A stretch of DNA of 64,000 nt from Chrysaora quinquecirrha (taxonomy: Eukaryota; Cnidaria; Scyphozoa; Semaeostomeae; Pelagiidae). Below the pieces are notes generated by a model. The model saw only the letters and a list, made by a program, of their open reading frames with translations, searched no databases and had not been told where the DNA came from. The position numbers were made by a program, and so were the translations under genes. The stretch spans positions 133,250 to 197,249 of the forward strand of contig JACTAT010000014.1 in NCBI GenBank assembly GCA_014526335.1, in the 5' to 3' direction. Shown here one piece after another: positions 38,401 through 47,028 of this stretch (position 1 is its first letter; each line of letters starts with the position of its first letter).

Positions 38401-41400
38401 TCTAACGACCCTTCACCGTCATGCGAGAGATGTCTGCTCGTATACTGTACTGGACCTTAGCCCCTGGCTATAACAGAAATCTAACGGTCTCGGGTTTGAA
38501 ACCTGTCCATTTTCTAGCAATAGCAAAGTTTTGTTTCAACATCTCCACTTCTTGGCATAATGAAAGATAATGTCCCCAACCCATTCTAAGAAATTGTTAA
38601 CAATTCACCATGGAAAATGGGGTATACGATGCATTCTCAATTACTGTAGTATCCGAAAAATTTCCGTTCGAACATACCGTAATATCGGTTAATTAAGGAT
38701 TTCCAGTTAATCCATCCCAAAAAAATTATTCCATTTAAGATGGAAAAACGAACAAATCTCCGTTTGTCTTCGCAAGTGTTTGCGCTTTTGATTCGCTAAG
38801 CCCCGCATTTGCAAAGGTAAAACCTTGTTCAAGGCGGCTGACGCTCATCTTGCCGGCGCAACAACGACAAGCATTTGTCCAAGGCCCCCAAAGCTTCAAC
38901 ATGACATGCAACATCCAACACAACACCCTGTTGTGATGCTTTCCATAGCACTAGAGTGAATCGAATGAATCGATGAATTTTGTTTTGAAAATCGGTAAAT
39001 TTATCGGATATGAAAATCTAAACCTTCCCAAACTCGTCCGGTTTATACACGTTTTTTATAAGGAACACCTTTATAAGGAACTCGAGGCTGAAAATTCCCA
39101 AAAAATTAAGGAACTTTAAGGAACTGTCGAGGCTTGGATGAAAAACTAAGAAATTCTTTTTTAAAGAACAAGACGGTTTGTACGAAAAAGGAACAGAAGT
39201 ACAATATATTTCCCATCGTTCTTCCCCAAAAGGCTCCATTAATGCTTAAAGTTAGAAATGAAGAATAGTTTCTATGAATTTGCTGTAAAAATTAGTATTT
39301 ATACATATTCCACGAAAAGGAACAGTATAAGGAACTTTCAGCCTCATTTTGTTGAAAAATTAAGGAACTCCAGCCTCAACTCAGACAAAAGGTTCCTTAT
39401 AAAGAAAAAACGTGTAGAGGTTCGGATAAAGTTTATTGGTGATTTACTGTATCTTCGTTCTCGGCTTATTGGGAGCGAGCAGCACATAACCCGAAAGAGA
39501 AACTAATGGATAAAAAGTCCGTTGTCAAAGTCTAAAACTTGTTTTCAGATGTCTGTACCTTATCACATTTCATCAATAGTTGTTTGAAGTAGGGTTAAAA
39601 TTTCATTCCAACTATGCCTGTCTTAACAAGTATATTCAAAATTACAAAATTAGAAATGAAAGAAAGGCTGACACAGGATTGTGGCTAACACACTTTGCCG
39701 CAAAATGACTTAAGGGGATTCCTGAACCAATACTCGACAAAAACAAAAACAACATCAAAAACAGAAAAAACAACAACAACACCACCAACATTACCAACAA
39801 CAACGACGGCAGCAATACCAAGAAGATCATTGAACGTGCCAGCTTTATTCCGCAATTCTTACTTTAACACAACGAAAACAACAAGACAACAGCTGTTCGC
39901 TCGGGGTGAGTAGACTTACTACAAGAGTCTCTGGTTTACGCTCCCCAAGTTCTGATTTGTCACTCCAACAGAGTGACTTTTCCGCTGTGAGCGACTATAG
40001 ACTATAGAAAACAACAACAACAACATCAAGCGAAGCATTTGGGCTTACGTAGTGAATCTACAGAAAGCTCGGAAAGGTTTGGCTCTAGTTTACACTGGGA
40101 GATTGATCGTTTAGGTGGGTGGCAGGGTGGCAATAGCTAGGCCATGTAAATTGGTCTAACATATTGTACTTCAAGGGGGGACAGCAAAAGTACCACTACT
40201 TGATTATGTACTTCTGTACATTTGCCTTACAGGGTGCCTTGATTCGATAACCCCATTCTATTTTCGAAAATAGAAGGTCTATTCATTAAGTAAATCGAAT
40301 CTCCTTCTAGAACGATATAAACACCGGAAACTAATTTTTTGGGGAAAAGAAAAAAGTAAAGGCAGTCTCAATGTTACTTGCAGGAAGGTCTAGTCTAACG
40401 ATACTGTGACAATATAAATCAGACAATCCATCAATAAGTTGAGTACAGTTATACGAAACTTGAATAAGTTCTTCGAGGAGTTCATGTTACTGTCTGCTTT
40501 TAGTTAAACCAATATATATGAACCTTGTCTGAAAAACTTTTAAGTACTTCAACAGAGGTCTTGTGCAAGAATGCTGCGGACGTGCATATTTAAAAGGGGG
40601 CAACACGTTAAAGGAAATGGTTGTCATGTTGACAAAGACAATTCTGCGGAACGTGAGCACTTTCGAACTGTCTGTCTTTTTGAAACTGTTGCATATGCCC
40701 GGTGGTGCAACGCACGGTGTGTACCTTTCTTTGGACAAAGGTCCCTGAAGATTTGGATCACGAAAGGATCAAAGGTGCCCCTAAGGTAGTTTGAGAAAAA
40801 TTCTGTTTCTAGCAATTCTGGTTACAGATACTACAGCTGATACGTCCTTTTCGAAACTTAAATTGATCAATACAAATTTTTATCAAAAAAACCCAAAAAG
40901 ACTCGATAACCCGCCATTCATGCAGTTGAAAATTCCCCAGCCGCCTGTTTAACCAAGCGCTCCGCTTCAATCCGTTACGCCACTGTTGAAAACATGTGTA
41001 GGGTAAAAGGGGCCATTTCTTTAAAAAAATATTTTTTTACTGCATGTTTCATACTGTTCAGCCCATCCAACATATGCGCAGTAAAGTGTTAGAAGATGTC
41101 TTTAAGCAGTGTTGTTGGTAATGATGTACAGTAGTGTGATGATGGCTGAGACCTGAGAAGAAACCCTCGAAGAAACCCCTAAACTTTCGTCAGAAACGTT
41201 CAAAGCTGGGGTGACTTGGACAACTCTGATTCGGTGATGCGGTGCTTTTCATTTCAAAAGTCCATAGTTCGTGTGGATTTTAATATTCGCAAATTAGATA
41301 CTTAGACGGAGTAATTGTTCTGATCTTGTTAACAATAATTTTCGGGGATTGACCTTGCGGATTCACAGCCACTTGTGGTCAAAAAGCACTGTCTATTTTC

Positions 41401-43879
41401 ATACCAGTCAAAATGGTTTCCTTTAGCTCACGCGCGAGCCAAAAGGTTGTTTTGGACTCGCTTCGCCCATGGAAAGCTTAAACTCTTAACAGGAAAAACC
41501 CAATCGCACGAATAGTTGCAAAGAAACAGCGGAAACATTTTTGGACATACTTAACAAGCTTTTTTCGTCTCCTCAGAGTAAAAACGTCAGAAACAAAACC
41601 GAAACAGTTGAAAAAGGCGGAATTTATACCCTGATGCGGATCGAAAAGCACCAATCAGAAAGTAGCGCTGAGTTGGCATTGTGTTTTAAACACCAATCAG
41701 CTTGCGGGATACAGCGGGAAGACCAATGGGATTGATTGAAGAGTCCAAGTGAGAAAATAATCCTCCCTGAACTTTTCTGTTACCAATTACCAAACTCCGT
41801 TTCGGTCTATGTTGATTCCCTTCCCTTGGTTCACGTTACAGTAGTTTCTTGAGATTAGGACTCTTTAAACGGCTGGTAACCAGTGCCCCAAAAACTATCT
41901 TCTAAACGAGCACGTGGGTACGTGGGTAGGCTCACTTGACTACATAAATCTTTTGATGTTGTTGTTATTGTCTTCTACTACCGATCCAATGTGGAGTTAT
42001 GGTGCAGGGTGACAAATCAAAAGTAGGGAGCGTAAACTAGATACTCCTGTAGCGAGTCTAGAATATGGGTTCTGTACGTTGGTAGCTACATGAGTAACTG
42101 GGCACGTTGGTACATACAGTAAATCATATTTTTATCAAATTCTTAGTCTCACTTTTCGACACATCTTACAGCTTATAACTTAAGACACAACTTAGACAAG
42201 AACTGACAAGACAGAGCTCTGAGACAATTAATTACAAATAAAAATTCAGCACACAGTTATTTAAAAACTGTTTGCTAAATAATATACAATTTGTTTTGCT
42301 GTTTCCTTTGAAAAGGCCCAGCTGCAAAAGGCTTTGATTAAACTGGGTCAGCTGGGCATATTAATATGTTTTTTGTTAAATTAGATTTTTAGAAGTCTTT
42401 AGGTGATTGAAGTTTAAACTATGTATCAGTGTTGAGTTATTTTAAATTTTCAAAATAAAGAAAACTATTTGAATAATGCTAAATTGCAATTGCAAATTAA
42501 TAAGCTACATGGACAAGGGGCTGTTTCTCTTATTTGATATTTTATAAACTATTAAATGGGTTATTATAGAGTTTTATAAAATATCATATCATATGATATT
42601 ACTGTTGACGATATTATGCTATATTACATTAAATGATATATCTTAAAATATCTTTATTAAAAATATTATACCATGTATAATATATATTACATATACTATT
42701 ACATTTATCATATGTATTTTATGTTAAGTTATGTTTTATTGTAGCTAATGTACATATGTATCATATCATTCATTTAATATGAAAATAATATTTTCAATTC
42801 AGAGTGCTGTAAAATAGTAGGATATGTTAGAAATTTGCAATATTATATAAAACAATATCATAATAAATTGATCAGGTCAGTAATCAACTGATGGATTAGC
42901 CCTTGTGTCAACAGTGAGAGATCCTAGCTGGTCAATATTTGACAATCTGGGAAGCACACAGCAGCTGCCTGGATTTTCAGGTCGTTGAAGCTGACTTTGT
43001 TTGATTCAATGGATTCATTTCTGAATAAATCAAGCTACCAAGTGACGCACTGTGATTAGAGGCCATGCTGATTGCTTTGCACAAACAGCATGCACCTGCC
43101 CTATTAATTGTAAACACTGCTTTTTACAAATTTCATTAAAAATAAACTAGCTTTTCAAAACAGTGTTAGCTCTTGTTGTATTAAATTGTTTGATCCTTTT
43201 GGCTTCTGGCTGCAAAGTATTTTCTGTCCAGGGTTGTAAACTACAGTAAATGTAACAAACAACTTTGCTGCTTCGCTCGATCTCCATGTGATGTGACTCT
43301 TAGAATCTCACGAGGTTCATGTATTTTTATCATGAAGAAAACAAATGTTTTTTAAACGTTTAATACTGAGTAACTTCGGCTTTCGACATAGTCGAAGTTA
43401 CTCAGTATTAGACTTGGGAGTTAATTTCATGCAAAGGAATCTTAATCTATAAATTAAGAAGGCGAAAAATGTCAAGGTTGACAAACGACGAGGTCTCAAA
43501 TCAACACAGTGCGAGACAGGCCAACCGACATTTTATTAACCTTTTGTGGATTAAACTGTAGAAAACAGTACGATCGACTTACAAGAGAGACAGCTAGGCT
43601 TCACTAACCTAAAAAGGGAAATCCATATAATCTTCTTCAGGCCGGATAGCCATTTTTCACATATGTATCAGTTTGAAAAGATCTTATCTACCTTATTCCA
43701 CAATCTATTTAACAGATGATAATCTTATTTGTTAAAGAACATATTATTCGTTGAACTTTGGTTACAGCACGTTGAAGGTCATGTTGTCAAAGATAAGACT
43801 TACCTGCGACACTGCAAAAACCCAAAGTTAGGAGCACGAGAACTCCAACCATAATCACAAAAATACAGTAATTTCTCAT
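23438..43879 (-). CDS. FGFR: Fibroblast growth factor receptor (three-Ig receptor tyrosine kinase), complete
   Basis: Thirteen exons chain with GT-AG borders and consistent phase: 43879-43804, 36962-36705, 35401-35129, 32704-32303, 31324-30914, 30292-30116, 29154-29044, 28611-28430, 27600-27478, 26547-26436, 25504-25408, 24424-24319, 23581-23438 (stop 23440-23438); 823 aa. Residues 1-25 are a signal peptide starting at the ATG at 43879. Ig domains fill three exons, about 26-111, 112-202 and 203-336. The TM segment is near 364-387, followed by a basic KRRKRKRHH stretch. The kinase has GEGAFGVV (501-508), VAVKML with Lys529, HRDLAARN with Asp635, DFG at 653, activation-loop YY at 665-666, and [20 protein letters not shown]. 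These give an FGFR-type, catalytically intact kinase. The usual APE is replaced by SIE. No acidic box was found between Ig1 and Ig2. The receptor spans the plasma membrane and signals to the MAPK and PLC-gamma routes (family knowledge). The first intron is about 6.8 kb and could hide an extra exon. Confidence 0.95.
23731..23811 (+). mobile_element. LINE reverse transcriptase fragment (dead)
   Basis: Plus-strand reading gives [10 protein letters not shown], then after a shift [11 protein letters not shown], a block typical of non-LTR retrotransposon reverse transcriptases (KKGD...NYRPISL). A stop and frame change separate the two halves, and nothing else of the enzyme is present. It lies in the last FGFR intron, opposite to the gene. 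Confidence 0.75.
25841..26311. mobile_element. Fold-back MITE with about 100-bp inverted ends and TA duplication
   Basis: The left end GACCTTTTCAAATAGGTCTG and the right end (complement of 26311-26292, GACCTTTTCAAAGAGGTCTG) match for about 100 bp inward, through GTCGG...ACATYTTTCTGGAAAATGGT and AAGGGAATCCTC. TA flanks both sides (25839-25840 and 26312-26313), as expected for Tc1/mariner/pogo-type insertion. The interior is short, AT-rich and non-coding. It lies in an FGFR intron. Confidence 0.88.
27181..27260 (+). repeat. tRNA-derived SINE head
   Basis: GTGTGGCGAAATACACAAGG resembles an A box context, and GTGGGTTCGAATCTC contains a consensus B box (GGTTCGAATC). The second copy-like word GTTTGAGTCACTGTCAC follows. 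It lies in an FGFR intron and has no full tRNA fold. Confidence 0.45.
28112..28237. mobile_element. TA-flanked MITE family (copy B)
   Basis: It starts TAGACTCCCTAAACGAGTCT and TAGTTTACGCTCCCC, then GATTTGTCACTCCAC, GAGCGATTGTAGAAAACAAC and CATCGAACGAAGTAGTGGGA, ending CTTATGGAGTGAATCTA. This copy shows the full consensus order and lies in an FGFR intron. Confidence 0.8.
31580..32235. repeat. Minisatellite, unit about 24 bp, in an FGFR intron
   Basis: Tandem degenerate copies of GCAAGAGTGACAATGTCCCT run for about 650 bp. Because the unit is a multiple of three, the minus strand carries a 192-codon Cys/His-rich open frame ([12 protein letters not shown] units). That frame is a by-product of the repeat, not a zinc-finger gene: it has no splice context and lies inside a confirmed intron. 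Confidence 0.88.
32874..33002. mobile_element. Short hairpin MITE with GCCCTGTTCACAC ends
   Basis: A perfect 13-bp inverted pair, GCCCTGTTCACAC at the left and GTGTGAACAGGGC at the right, closes a 129-bp element. Its interior repeats the word TAGCCTRGAC / GACCAGCC. There is no clear target duplication. It lies in an FGFR intron just upstream of the Ig3 exon. Confidence 0.8.
34161..34243. repeat. 83-bp dispersed repeat (copy 1 of 2)
   Basis: GGGTTAGTAGCCTCGTTTCG through TTTGAAACTTTCTATCA recurs almost unchanged at 34875-34957. Copy 1 runs directly into the fold-back element at 34240; copy 2 does not. The repeat is non-coding and intronic. Confidence 0.75.
34240..34557. mobile_element. Fold-back element with about 65-bp nested inverted arms
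   Basis: The left arm ATCATTTAAAACAGGCACGA...AAACAAAC-type sequence continues through TTATCTGGCG and AGGTCCTATCACTGTGGCCA. The right side carries the inverse of both blocks (TGGCCACAGTGATAGGACT, then CGCCAGATAAACAAACATAT ending TTTTAAATGAT). The two inner blocks are separated by a short unmatched stretch on the right side. The element is 318 bp, with no coding content, in the FGFR intron between the Ig2 and Ig3 exons. Confidence 0.82.
34875..34957. repeat. 83-bp dispersed repeat (copy 2 of 2)
   Basis: Near-identical to 34161-34243 (a few C/T changes, such as CAATATCC for CAACATCC-type positions), but followed by unrelated sequence instead of the fold-back element. It may be the end of a larger dispersed element. 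Confidence 0.7.
35858..36577. repeat. Minisatellite of 30-bp units in an FGFR intron
   Basis: About 24 copies of a 30-bp unit (GGGACAACCATTAACGGAGA then GCCACTCAGT) lie in tandem. The period is a multiple of three, so all frames tend to stay open on both strands (for example repeats of [10 protein letters not shown]). None of this is a gene; the array lies between the Ig1 and Ig2 exons. Confidence 0.93.
37504..37683. mobile_element. TA-flanked MITE family (copy C, diverged)
   Basis: It starts TAGACTTATTACACGGTCGT and ends TGTAGTGAGTCTA. Its interior contains TTGTTGATGTTGTTAATGGC and GGGAGCGAATCTAC, which are inverted family words. The copy seems rearranged. Confidence 0.55.
39046..39416. mobile_element. 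MITE-like element with TACACGTTTTTTATAAGGAAC ends
   Basis: The left end TACACGTTTTTTATAAGGAA is mirrored by the right end (complement of 39416-39391, TACACGTTTTTTCTTTATAA GGAACC), allowing a small insertion. The interior is rich in AAGGAACT words. A truncated inverse copy lies at 1760-1975. The element is 371 bp, non-coding, in FGFR intron 1. Confidence 0.7.
39911..40060. mobile_element. TA-flanked MITE family (copy D)
   Basis: It starts TAGACTTACTACAAGAGTCT, carries GGTTTACGCTCCCC, GATTTGTCACTCCAACAGAG, GAGCGACTATAG, AACAACAACAACATCAAGCG, and ends TTACGTAGTGAATCTA. It is close to copy B and lies in FGFR intron 1. Confidence 0.8.
41927..42060. mobile_element. TA-flanked MITE family (copy E, inverted)
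   Basis: The same blocks run in the opposite direction: TAGGCTCACTTGACTACATA, TTTTGATGTTGTTGTTATTG, GGTGACAAATCAAAAGTAGG, GAGCGTAAACTAGATACTCC, ending TGTAGCGAGTCTA. It lies in FGFR intron 1. Confidence 0.75.
42280..42880. other. Very AT-rich intronic stretch
   Basis: This part of FGFR intron 1 is strongly AT-rich with many short palindromic words (for example ATATCATATCATATGATAT), plus an inverted GGCCCAGCTG / CAGCTGGGC pair at about 42316-42358. I see no gene in it. Confidence 0.5.
43361..43410. repeat. Perfect 18-bp inverted repeat (hairpin)
   Basis: TAATACTGAGTAACTTCG (43361-43378) is followed after a 14-base loop by its exact reverse complement (43393-43410). It lies in FGFR intron 1, about 400 bp from the signal-peptide exon. 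It could be a small fold-back remnant or a structured RNA. Confidence 0.8.
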
Positions 43880-46800
43880 CTTGTGTTTGTTTTATTCATC
43901 TTGGCTCTTCTACAAAGTTAATAGAACGCCCGTCTGGATCTCCTCGTTCATAATTTCATAGCTTGGCCTTTCGGATCTGACAAGAGATATTTTATAAACT
44001 CCGGAAATGAACCACGAACAATTTATTTCTTCTCCATCGAGAAAATTACTCAGCCAAAGCAAGGTGATTTGGGTTGATTTTCGTCATCTATGACACTACA
44101 TCCAATATCAAAAATATTCGTTTTCTTTCAGCAAAGAATCAGTAAAGTATCAAAGTTTTCAACAAATTAATTTACTTCTCTCTAATACCATACAACAGGA
44201 CGATTGTCTGGTCGAAATGATATTGATAAAACAACGGCAATAAACACTCAGTTCTCAGCAAGTGGCACTACTTTGGTTTCATGACAGTCAGTGCAGTGGC
44301 TTCGTCCTCTTGTGATTTGATGGCGATTTGTTTTGAATGATTCAGTGTATTGTCTTCTCACTATATGCAGATTTCGATACACAGGAGGGGTGAAGACATT
44401 AGTACAATACCACAATAGGCGATTGTCATATCAATTTTCCTGCCCTTTGTTCTTCACTTCCTCCCAATTCTAATTTTTATCCCTTTCGGCTAATGTGAAA
44501 CCTGCAGCCAGCGCTTATCGAAAAATCTTTATCAAGCAAACAGATCGTTAGAGAGAAATTAAGAGGACATAAATTTCGAAAAAAGACAAAGATTGTTTGC
44601 ATTTTATCTCCACGCATACCGTGTGTCATCTCTGCTATTAATTTAATAATTCTGAGTAATTGCAATGCAAACCTCTAGTCTTTTCCTGTCTTCTTCATAA
44701 TTTCACCCCATTGCAATGGATTGCTACATTTCTGTCAAATCTCATAAGCATTTAGCACTGTAAACGCATTTTCTTGTATAAGAAATAGTTTACAAGAAAC
44801 GTACGCCTAAGACGATGAAAAAGTAAAAAACAAAATTAGTCATTAGTGCCAACTTCTTCAAAAATTTTATAGTTGTACTTTCCTGTCAAGTGTCAAATCA
44901 GAGTACTTTGCATTTTGACACGAAACTGTTTAAGAAACCCAGAACCTCGAGTTGCAAAAATTTTTGGCACTGGAAAAACTTAAGTACTAGAAGTGATAAC
45001 TATGAGTGCTTTCAAAAGCATTTTCCTTGGCCTTTGATGATGTGCAGGAGGAATGTTTTCTCTTTGGAGTATGTTTGAGAAGCAGACTTACATCAAGTTA
45101 CCGTAACGTTACCAATGGCAGCAGCAAGTCTATGTAATCGAATCATGAGCAGAATGCATTGGCCACTTAAAACGCTTACTAGCATTAAGAATACAATATG
45201 AATGCTAATGCTGATACTGCAAGAGCATTTGGTGGAGAAGTGTTTTAAGATTCTGGGCTTGATGAGTGCAATGCGCAGCTAAGTAATGCCTTTTCAATGT
45301 CAGCAATGACTACCTACACTACAACTTTAAACAACGGGGTTAATTAGAGGTACGAAGCAGAACAGTAATAATCAAGCATCTTACAGGTACTGGTTTAACC
45401 TCACTGGGCCCGATTATTGTTAAATAAAAGGGAGAAGAAAAAGGCGGGTAATTTTGTTAATTAAAGCCATAAAACAACATTTGCTGACCTTGAAACAGGT
45501 GTTGGCATTATCAGTTCACTGAAATGCCTCAATATGTTCACTCAATCAATGGAAAGATGGAAATAACATCATTGGTTAATATTAATGTTATTAAAAATTT
45601 ATGAAAAATTTCTTGAAATAAGCTCCGCTTTGTAAAATAGTGCACACTACAGCAAATCACGAACTCGTTATTTGTTTTGAAATCAACTTGATACCTAATC
45701 TGTACACCTCTTTAAAGAAATTATTAGGAATACAGTTGACGAGGTAGTAACGATGTAAACGAGGCTGAAAATATAACGATACCACACAACACACAACAGA
45801 AGAGTAGAGTAGTTATCCTTGATCGGGCAGGACTGATTTCCCACTGAAGAGAATGTACCCTGGGGCAGCAGAGCCTCCTAAACCTAAAGCCTAAGAATAA
45901 AGAAAGGCGGAGAGAGAAAAAACTTTCAATTGCTTTTCAATTTCTTCAGCTTAAGACTTAGGAGGCCCTGGTACTCAGAGTAGGGAAAACGGGGATTACA
46001 GTAAGGCAGCAACTATCGACCCATCTGGGGTGCCGTACAAATCTGAAGAGCGTAGCGTCACCGCCTTCAACCTCAACACTTCTCGCTGCAGGAGCTCGTG
46101 AACAGCGACAATGTGCACGATAAAATTAAGATGCATGGATGAATGGATCGATAGTTGGATGGATGATTGGATTGATAGTTGGATGGATGAATGGATGCAC
46201 GGATGGATGCATGGATGCATGGATGGATGCATGGATGAAAGGATGGATAGATGGATGGATTGAAGCATGAAAGGATGGATTGAAGCAATGAAGGAATAAT
46301 TGACGGATAGTTGGGTGAATGGAAGCACGGAAGCACGGAAGGATGGATGGATGGATTGAAGCATGGAGGATTGAAGCATGGAAGGATTGATTGAAACATG
46401 GAAGGATGGATTGAAGCATGGGAGGATGGATCGATGGATAGTTAGGTGGATGAATGAGTGGATGGATGGATAATGAATCCATCGCTGGGTGGATGAATGG
46501 ATACATAGATGGATGGGTAGGCGGATGGTTAGATGGGTCGATGGATGGACAGTTGCATGGCTGTAACAATCAGTTCATTAGGTGACAGCACGTACCAAGT
46601 CACAGTCAGATTTTGGAGTCAAACAAAGGTAAATCGTACCATGCGCGTCACTAGGGGAGAAAGAGAGATGAAGGGATAATGTGACAAAACCCATTTTTAA
46701 GAAGCGAAACCCTTGTTGAAGATAAGCAAAGAGCCAATGAAGCCAACGCGTTTGTGCAGTGTTATATAACTTCAAACAAAATTAACATTTAAAATCAAAG

Positions 46801-47028
46801 TCAATTTTAAATCAGAACAGGTCGAAAGTTACTTCGATATTGTATCAGAAGAACCGCGATAATCAAAACTAAGGACTTGTGTTAAGATGCAAAGTATTCA
46901 AGTTCACGAATCTCAAGGAGTAGTTACTGACCCTTTCAAAGAACGTGACAACAAATTTGCAGAATCAAAGTTTGTTCGTGACTCAAGCAGTTTCATAGAG
47001 ATCGGTGCAAATCATTGGATCAATGTGT
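43880..47028. other. Intergenic region upstream of FGFR
   Basis: This should hold the FGFR promoter and 5' leader (minus strand) and the 3' end of the SH2-C1 gene. Apart from the tetranucleotide array at 46128 I see no supported gene, RNA or element. Short frames such as 44890-45078 have no recognisable content. Confidence 0.45.
46128..46565. repeat. ATGG/GGAT tetranucleotide satellite
   Basis: Long runs of ATGGATGGATGCATGG and variants (GGATTGAAGCATGGAAGGAT) fill about 440 bp. All three minus-strand frames stay open as Ile/His/Pro/Ser-rich peptides, which are artefacts of the repeat. Confidence 0.95.

Noticed and set aside
46073..46569. Long Ile/His/Pro/Ser-rich frames on the minus strand
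   Set aside because: All three frames are open because of the ATGG tetranucleotide array.
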